From Rhipidocladum racemiflorum (lineage: Eukaryota; Streptophyta; Magnoliopsida; Poales; Poaceae), in contig CM070590.1 in NCBI GenBank assembly GCA_036346355.1, forward strand, positions 45,665,749-45,729,748: DNA of 64,000 nucleotides, given 5' to 3'. Shown here one piece after another: positions 57,601-64,000 of this stretch. How positions within the stretch are numbered: position 1 is the first letter of the stretch; every line of letters begins with the position of its first letter. A program made the position numbers and the translations under genes. A model generated the notes under the pieces. That model was not told the DNA's origin and did no database searches. It was given only the letters and a program-made list of their open reading frames with translations.

Positions 57601-58860
57601 TTGCCGTCATAGTCTATATGATTTAGCGCAACCGTTAGTGTTATGTGTATTTCAATCATGTGATACCGAGGGAGAAGTCTTTTGGTGAATGACTTTTCGG
57701 TATTGTTGTTATATGATGAATGAATGGTGAAAAGTAAACAAGACATCGTGTATAGATGTTAAATGATAAAAGAGTCGTTGAGCCAGGTCGGTGAGAAAGT
57801 CATATATGGAGATATGACTAATCCGGAGTGCTCTTGAAGAATGTGCATTCATGTCATGAAACGAGATTTCCCTTGCTTTCTAGTATCAAAAGAAAAGAAT
57901 GAATAATTTCTGGTGTTGGTTGTGGTGAAGGTATTTGTGTTTCCTTTGCGTTTTGGCTTAGGAAATTAAAATGAATACTCTCTGGTTGTTGTCGAATCCT
58001 TTCCAAAAGTGGTTTTAGTGCTTTGGGGTTTGAGTTGTTGGATGAGGGCCACTTGGGTTCATGTTTATGGTTCAGCTCACTCAATGATTGTGCTCTTTAT
58101 CGTGGTCCATTGAGGGGAAGGTTGTGTTTGACTCAATGCAAACCTTCTTGGAGAATTGTGTCGTTGAGATGTTCCTCGGTAGGGTTGATTAGAGTATTAG
58201 TGGACCACTTGGTGGTTGCTAGTAATTGTTTTCCTTTTCAGAGTGTATTGGACCTTTCTGTTGCTGAGGTTGAACGAGGTTGTGTCAACCGTAGCGATTT
58301 TGTTTGGTTGTTACATTTTCTTTTTCTTGCGAGTTTAAGGACCCTGATTGTAACGTTGGCCTTTTCCTTTAGGCGGTAGTGTTGGGTATTGGTCTTTTGT
58401 AAAAGAGCAATCCTTTGCAAGGTCTTAACCTCATTTGTTCAAATAGTTGGTGGTCTTGGAGTATTTGTCTCACTTGGTTCGTCGTCGTTTTGAATATGGT
58501 GAACCACAGTAGAGAGGTTGAGGTGTGAAAACACGTTTGTGCGTGGGAGATGAAGAGGGTTCTAGAGGTTGGTACCGTGCCCTTCTAGAGAGTAGTTTCG
58601 ATTAAAGGGATCGGGCACGTTAGTGCCAATGAGGGATGGATGGAGGAGTGTGAGACCGTTCTTCTTTCGTGGTCTATTTGGGAATTGAGGTGAAGAGGGA
58701 ATCATGAGAGGTTGCACTCTGTTGAGCTAAATCAACACAAGGGTTGGTTTTGGGAGCTCGCTTGTCGTTTGTTCTGGTTTGAATCATTGTGCGAATGTTG
58801 TGTGCTGCAGAGAAGTCTTTTGTCCCTTGGGGACTTTGTTGTTGTTTTTGGCGTCTTTCA
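54604..58860 (+). other. Non-coding internal region of LARD-6
   Basis: 4.3 kb without recognisable protein motifs, collinear with LARD-1 in reverse complement. The longest sense ORF (56931-57263) is hydrophobic, but its differences from LARD-1 are mostly amino-acid changing. A copy of the GGTCGGTGAGAAAGTCATA motif of the LTR occurs at about 57787-57830 with a flanking inverted repeat. Confidence 0.75.
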
Positions 58861-58895
58861 GATTCGAGGACGAATCCTGTTGAAGGGGGGAACAC
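58861..58895 (+). other. Hairpin and polypurine tract of LARD-6
   Basis: 58861-58876 is the inverted repeat GATTCG, AGGA, CGAATC. CTGTTGAAGGGGGGAACAC follows to the LTR edge. Confidence 0.85.
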
Positions 58896-61081
58896 TGTGA
58901 CACCACGGAGTGTCGTAACCTTATTTAATGTGCTTGATAAGGTCAAAAACATTATAAAATGTGGAATTAAGGTTAAAACCATACGCTATGAGGTTTAATC
59001 GCGTTTCCGGGCCGTTTCCGGGGTTTTGGGCCTTTCCGAGGGAGTTTGGGCCTAGGGGAAAGGGTCGTGGGCCTTGGTGGGGGAGAGTTTGAGTCCTTTT
59101 ATGAGTAGGAGACCAGTTTGGACTGGTAAAAAGGGCTGCCCCTGCACCTGCCCTACGCCCCCACCTCCCTCCTCCATGCCCTAGCCGCCACCCCCACCTT
59201 CCCCTCTTCCTCCTTGGCCGTGCGCCCCCACCCCCTTTGCCCCTTGCCTCTCCACCTCTCCTCCACCCCCTTGATGCCCTAGGGTGGCCTCCCCACCCCC
59301 TGCACCTCGAGGATCCATCCATTGGAGCGAGGAGCAAGGAGCGAGGAGCGAACCGGGAGGAGATCCGTTCAGTTTACGTGCGTTGGGCAAAGGTATGGCC
59401 ATGGGAATCCTTGGGGTTGGTCTAGGTACTGTTCTAAGGATGTTTATAAAGTTTTTAGATTAATTGGTGGTGCTGTATTTGATTAGATTAGATGGATTCT
59501 TGAGTTGGTCACGTTCTCTGTTTCGGACAGCATGGCAGTCGACCTAGGGTTCGGTTTTTCGCCAAATTAGAATCCGAATCTGGTCGTACGGATGCTTAAG
59601 AAGTTGTATAAAATTGCATTATCTTTCCGTGGATATAAAGAACGTTAAATTCCGCCCAGCCGTTTGAATGTTATGACTGTTTTACCGAGCGTCTTAAAAT
59701 CTATGACGTGATTGGAACAGATGACGGTATTTTGTAGATTAAACAACTTTAGAGTCCGAATCAGTCTTTGCATATACCTAGAAAAAGTTGGGAAATTTCC
59801 TAAGCTATGCGAGGATGTACTCGTTTAATTGATTCGGAGTACTAGAACCCGAGTTATGCCTTTTGGAAGGCTGCTGTCCCGACGGGATAGAACCACTGTT
59901 TTTGGGTTTTGCGAGTAGTTGGCGATGTCGGGGTAGATGAGGGTTTGCATACTATTTTGTGGACATGATTGTGAGTGTGTGGTACCTATGTGCAGGTGGT
60001 GCGACCCCGGGAGTGCCTTCTACTTCCCGCCAATCCGTTGCTTGTGGTTGAGGCAAGTGTATTGTAATGGATAGCGGTTTGTAGGTTGCTTGTTGAGAAT
60101 AGATGAAATTGGATATATGATATGATCACATGCCATGCTTTAATGATTGCCAATGATATGATGAATATGCTTACTATGTTATGATGCCATGTGTTAATGT
60201 AAGAGTGATTTATGATGTTGGCATATTTGCATACATGACATGGCATGATACATGGCTCGGGCAGTGAGAAAGTCATAACTAATCCGGGGAAGGTCGGTGA
60301 GAAAGTTATGACTATTCCGGAGAGCCAATGAGTAAGTCCTACATCGTGATTCCATTCACCGCGGTGAACGGAAGCGAGGAGTAGGCACCCTCCATCTTCG
60401 GGATGGAAGGGGGGAGAGGGTGCACACCGACGGGTGTGTACTCAACCATACCGGTATGAGTTTCCAAGGAGACATGAGCATCGCATTGCACTTCATACAT
60501 ATTGATGATGATGATAATATGTGACCATGAATGAGATGGTTTACATGATGTGAGATATTATTGCTATGTAATTGTTTATGTTTGTACCATTGCAATATAC
60601 CTGCTGAGTGATGAACTCACGCTTGTGTTTATGTTGTTTTCTTTTAGGTACCATGAATCCGACATGCGGGAAAGGGAGCTAGTCACACGTCATCACTTAG
60701 CATCACACATTTAAACAATGACATGTTCCTTCCCTTATGGTTATGGTTAATTCATTGAACTAAACTATGGTTTCGATGATTCGTTGGTCGTTATGAGTAA
60801 TTGATTAGTCCATATTTGTCATGTGATGGATAGAATTTATATCCTTAGTGGTATGGTGGCTGTTTTTCCGTTTGATCATGTTATTGCTATCGTTCGTTAT
60901 GCCACATTGACATGTTATTATTGTTGTTGCTTCAATTCATGTTAAAACAAAGGAGATGCTGCCGAATTCTCGGTTTTTAGCATGTGCGCCTTTGCTGGAA
61001 TTTATGTTTAATTATGGTATTTAGATGTTGTTTAGATTTTGTTTGGTAGCATTCTGGCATAGTAAATGCCGGTGTGTTACA
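58896..61081 (+). repeat. 3' LTR of LARD-6
   Basis: 2186 bp, begins TGTGACACCACGG and ends GGTGTGTTACA. Same internal landmarks as the 5' LTR. It is followed by GATTA and then the interrupted solo LTR. Confidence 0.92.
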
Positions 61082-63682
61082 GATTAACTAGTTACAAATT
61101 TACTAATTGATTCCAAAAGTCTGAAACATGTCGTGAGACACGGTGGAGGTGCAGCTACGCCCCAAACCCGGCTAGTCGCTCTTCCGAGTACCTAAAAATA
61201 TTAACAAACAAGCGTGAGTTCGAAAACTCAGCAAAGTGCATCAAATCAATATGAATAACAAGTTAGCAATTCCAACCCATCATTAAGAATGTAACTCTTA
61301 CAAGTTTCAACCAATAGATAAACAATTGTATCGCTACCACTTACCTCATTGCCCTTTTCATACACATACCTCATTGAATCTTTTTTTGGGTGAGTCCACG
61401 ACTCGATCCCAACTCTTCACAACTCCATTTAACACACAAAACTCAATCGTTAGCGATGCAATGCACATGTATGCTCTTTTTAGATGCACGTACCGGTACT
61501 GCCGAGTGCACAACCGTCGGTGTGCACCCTCACATCCCTTCCATCCCGTGGAAGGTGCCTACTCTTACTGTCTCGCTCCCATTCACCTCGATGAATGGGA
61601 CTACGAGGTAGGACTTTCGTGTTCACTACGTGTGAACACAGAGGCCCGCATCATAATGGGTCGCCTCTTCTTTTATGAATGCACAAATGCAATTAACACA
61701 ATTAATTTGCATAAACAAACATTTCTATCCTTCCACATGGACATAAATGAATACACATATGGCAATCCATTCTCATATTCATCAATATAATCATCAAATC
61801 AACCAAAACACTAACAAATACTTAACCTTCATATGCCTCTAATCGATTCACACACACAAGGGACAAATGAATAAATTTATGAATTTAACATTTGAATCAA
61901 CATAAATATCAACATGATGAAAATCACAAGCAAAGCATGATTCATTCCTTTTTAGCATTTAATCGAAATGACACACTTGCCTTCTACCGAGAAGAATGGA
62001 GTGGCGGGAAGAAGAGGTCACTCCCGAAGCTACTCCATCTGGAAACATAATTACATACTCAATTCACAAGTTCTAGAGTCAACAAACAACAAACAAACCA
62101 CATAAATACTCCCTAAATCAAATTTTCCCCAAATCTGAATTTTCATACAAAACTGGTTTGGGTAGCCTCTTTGCCAAAGCATAACTATTGCTATACAACT
62201 CCAAATTGAGCAAACAAAGACATTTTAAATGTCTACTCAGAATTTGCTAACTATCTCTAGGCAATTTTAAATCCAAATTCGGCCTCAAACTTGCTCTAAT
62301 TCACAGATCAAAATTGAATCTTCTACTAGTTGCAATTTGGACATAAATTGGTAATTCTTTCATAACTTTTTAATGGTTGAACCAAAATTCATGTTCTTGG
62401 ACCCTAAATGAGCATAAGAGGATGTACTATAGTTACCCCATATCCATTCATTCAACAACTGAAGTTAAAGTCCTCAAACTGAACTCTGAACTTCAGACCA
62501 AACTCTGAACATTCAGAGAAACAGCAAACAGGACAGCAAATACTAAAAATTGCATAACTTCTAAATGGTTTGGTCAAATTGTGTGTTCTTGAGCTGTACA
62601 GAATCTTGAGAGCACTAGCTACTGGCAACCAAATTAACAGGAGATGGCTCCAAGATCCTCTAATCAACCTCTGAACATTCATCCCAAATTCTGAACATCC
62701 AGAAAAACAAGTTTCTGGGCAGCAAGTTCAAAACAACATAACTTTTGATTTGTGAACTGGAATCAAACAAACAAGTACATTTTATTAAACAAAAGGAAAT
62801 TTCCCACAACTTTCTAGGCAAATGGAAAAGCTAACTCGATCTGCAACAAGCTCAAATCTGAAGCTCAACTTTTCAGCTCACAGATCCACTTACTCGGAAC
62901 AGTCTGTAGTAAAATCAACATAACTTTCAAATGGCTTAACGGATTTTCGAGTTCTTATACTCTAACGAAACATAAGAACAATATCTACAATAAACTCTAC
63001 AGCCGGCTGGGCATTTGACCCTTCTAGATACCTCAAAAACGAGCTACAAAATAGGACTGAATTCTGCTCAAAAACAGAAAACACATTCCCTCCAATAGAA
63101 CTAGGTTTCCCTCCACAAATTTCAACCCTAGGGTCCCTAGAACCCTAGCAACCAGCACGTTTTGAACTTCTTTTATCTTTGTTCTTTGAATTTCCTATTC
63201 CTCCTAAGTACATAGTTTGTTGCAGCTTTCCTGTTTCAGTCTCGACTTTGGTTTCCATTCAAGTAAAGACAGAGGGCAGAAATGATTATAGGTGGTCCCG
63301 TGCACCTCCAAATCTGAGCTCACACAACCATCCATGGGGGAAGGAAGCACTTACCAAGAAGGGAGGCAAGGAAGGAGAGGAGGGAGGAGCTGATGGCTGC
63401 TGCTGCAAGGAGCGCCGGTAGGAGGATGCTGTAGGAGGAGGTGCCAAGCTAGGGCAGGGAGAAGGGTGCCCAAGCTGCTGCCTTGGGGGAGGGAGAGCCA
63501 CCTTGCTGCAGCTGGGGAGAGGAGAGGCACCATTGCTGTCCTTGGGAGCTCCTCACACGAAAAGAAAGGGGGAAGATAAAACCAAGAAATGCTGTTAGAA
63601 GAGGTGGCTGTTTTTTTTTTCTTGCTTGCTTTCTTTCTTTTCTAGTGAAGGGAGGAGATTCCAAAGCACTTACACTACTACT

Positions 63683-63707
63683 TCTCTCTCTCTCTCTCTC
63701 TCTCTAG
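63683..63707. repeat. (TC)n microsatellite
   Basis: About twelve TC dinucleotides in the GC/CT-rich first part of the divergent solo LTR, next to a T-rich run at 63610-63640. Pyrimidine microsatellites are common in transcribed leaders of plant elements. Confidence 0.9.
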
Positions 63708-64000
63708 AACAACATCTCAAATAGATTAAGATGCAACAAAATACTTTTCCACAAATAAATACAAATTCCTTTGCATTTTAAACATGTTAAAACAATTGCT
63801 CCGGGCAATAAGAAAATTGAAGATTAACCGATAATATTCCAAATTGGCAAAACTAAGGATTAAATTCAGGGGCGGCATTACAGGCGCAAACATCAACATC
63901 TCTGTTTCTTGAGAATTTAATCCAACAAAAACACGTTCACGATGGATCGAAACAACATTGGTCCGGCGTAAACAAGCAACTATCTGTAACCTGAAAAACT

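Larger units (their letters stand above)
52405..61081 (+). mobile_element. LARD-6, gene-less LTR element
   Basis: Plus-strand element about 8.7 kb long with LTRs of about 2.19 kb (52405-54589 and 58896-61081), PBS at 54592-54603 and PPT at 58879-58895. The target duplication GATTA (52400-52404 and 61082-61086) is exact if the 5' LTR lacks its first five bases (TGTGA in the 3' LTR). The 4.3-kb interior has no gag or pol motif. The LTRs differ at only a few sites, so it is young. It is the deepest insertion on this side: integrase fragment, copia LTR, solo LTR, LARD-6. Confidence 0.9.
52154..63882 (-). mobile_element. Divergent solo gypsy LTR, split by LARD-6
   Basis: Excluding LARD-6 it is about 3.05 kb (52154-52404 plus 61087-63882). 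On the minus strand it starts TGTAATGCCGCC and ends GGGGTATTACA. Target duplication GGCGT (52149-52153) against GGCGC (63883-63887), one mismatch. The sequence is far from the other LTRs, yet it keeps the same landmarks in order: a strong donor G|GTAAGT (intron side 63349-63354), acceptor TTTCCAG (62039-62040), a 58-nt segment, GC donor AAG|GCAAGT (61975-61980), and ACCGGTACT with the GTGCACAACC...GGTGTGCAC hairpin near 61490-61530. Confidence 0.75.
48503..64000 (-). mobile_element. Copia LTR (Sirevirus-like), minus strand, with nested insertions
   Basis: On the minus strand the LTR ends at 48503 with CGATCCTACA, as in element C. Its pieces are 48503-48526, 50852-52153 and 63883-64000, and it runs beyond the window. 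The end has GATTGCTATATT, a TATA-like box (about 51290-51306), the TTGTGCTCGGAATCATTTTG region near 51600-51635, and hairpin repeats from 51780. No PBS follows the LTR end at 48503, so it is a 3' or solo LTR inserted in the integrase fragment. Clearly diverged from the element C LTR. Confidence 0.8.

Noticed and set aside
63286..63664. Ser/Pro/Leu-rich ORFs near the right end
   Set aside because: They fall in the pyrimidine-rich first part of the divergent solo LTR and are explained by low complexity.
1..64000. tRNA or rRNA genes
   Set aside because: I looked for tRNA-like sequence. The TGGTATCAGAGC matches are primer-binding sites beside LTRs, not tRNA genes. No rRNA-like sequence was noticed.

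Overview
The window is plant repeat DNA with no host gene that I can defend. It is a nest of LTR retrotransposons: Ty3/gypsy chromoviruses of a Tekay/Del-like type, their gene-less derivatives and solo LTRs, and one Sirevirus-like Ty1/copia element. Primer-binding sites matching initiator-Met tRNA, gag-pol polyproteins with chromodomains, LTRs of 1.8-3.5 kb and insertions within insertions point to a large-genome plant, most likely a monocot or grass; the species cannot be read from the sequence. Almost every coding region is broken.

Layout. (1) 113-8873: a minus-strand gene-less LTR element (LARD-1) with target duplication TATAT, inserted in LTR-like sequence at 1-112 and 8879-9817. (2) 9818-9985: a minimal internal remnant (PPT next to PBS) followed by element A (9986-25861, minus). 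A is a chromovirus with two 3.5-kb LTRs, gag-pol, a chromodomain and an extra sense ORF upstream of gag. Solo LTRs interrupt its pol (14873-17115, TSD CCCTC) and its 5' LTR (24277-25205, TSD ACGGC/T). (3) 25862-26455 and 44086-45737: pol of a second A-like element (B, minus), split by copia element C (26456-44080, plus, TSD ATATA). C is itself split by gypsy element D (30012-39957, plus, TSD AAAGG). (4) 45738-47331: an inverted A-type LTR fragment, then more LTR-like sequence and a gypsy integrase fragment (48263-48502). (5) 48503 to the window end: a minus-strand copia LTR carrying a solo gypsy LTR (48527-50851, TSD AATAT) and a second, divergent solo LTR (52154-63882). The latter contains a complete gene-less element, LARD-6 (52405-61081, TSD GATTA).

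How the parts relate. D has gag-pol, though frameshifted. The two LARDs have none, but they share with D the LTR architecture, the leader after the LTR and the hairpin plus polypurine tract before the 3' LTR. This suggests they were mobilised in trans by D-like elements. Across all TGTRACACC...GGTGTTACA-type LTRs, including the very divergent solo LTR at 52154-63882, I see the same order of splice-site-like signals around a 57-67 nt mini-exon. That is a possible spliced leader inside the LTR, and it is the most interesting observation here. Other points worth checking are the extra coiled-coil ORF in A, paired TGACGTCA sites with 11-12 bp spacing in the A LTR, overlapping hairpins in the gypsy LTRs, and hairpin arrays in the copia LTRs.

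All boundaries and comparisons were read by eye; no alignment or database search was run.
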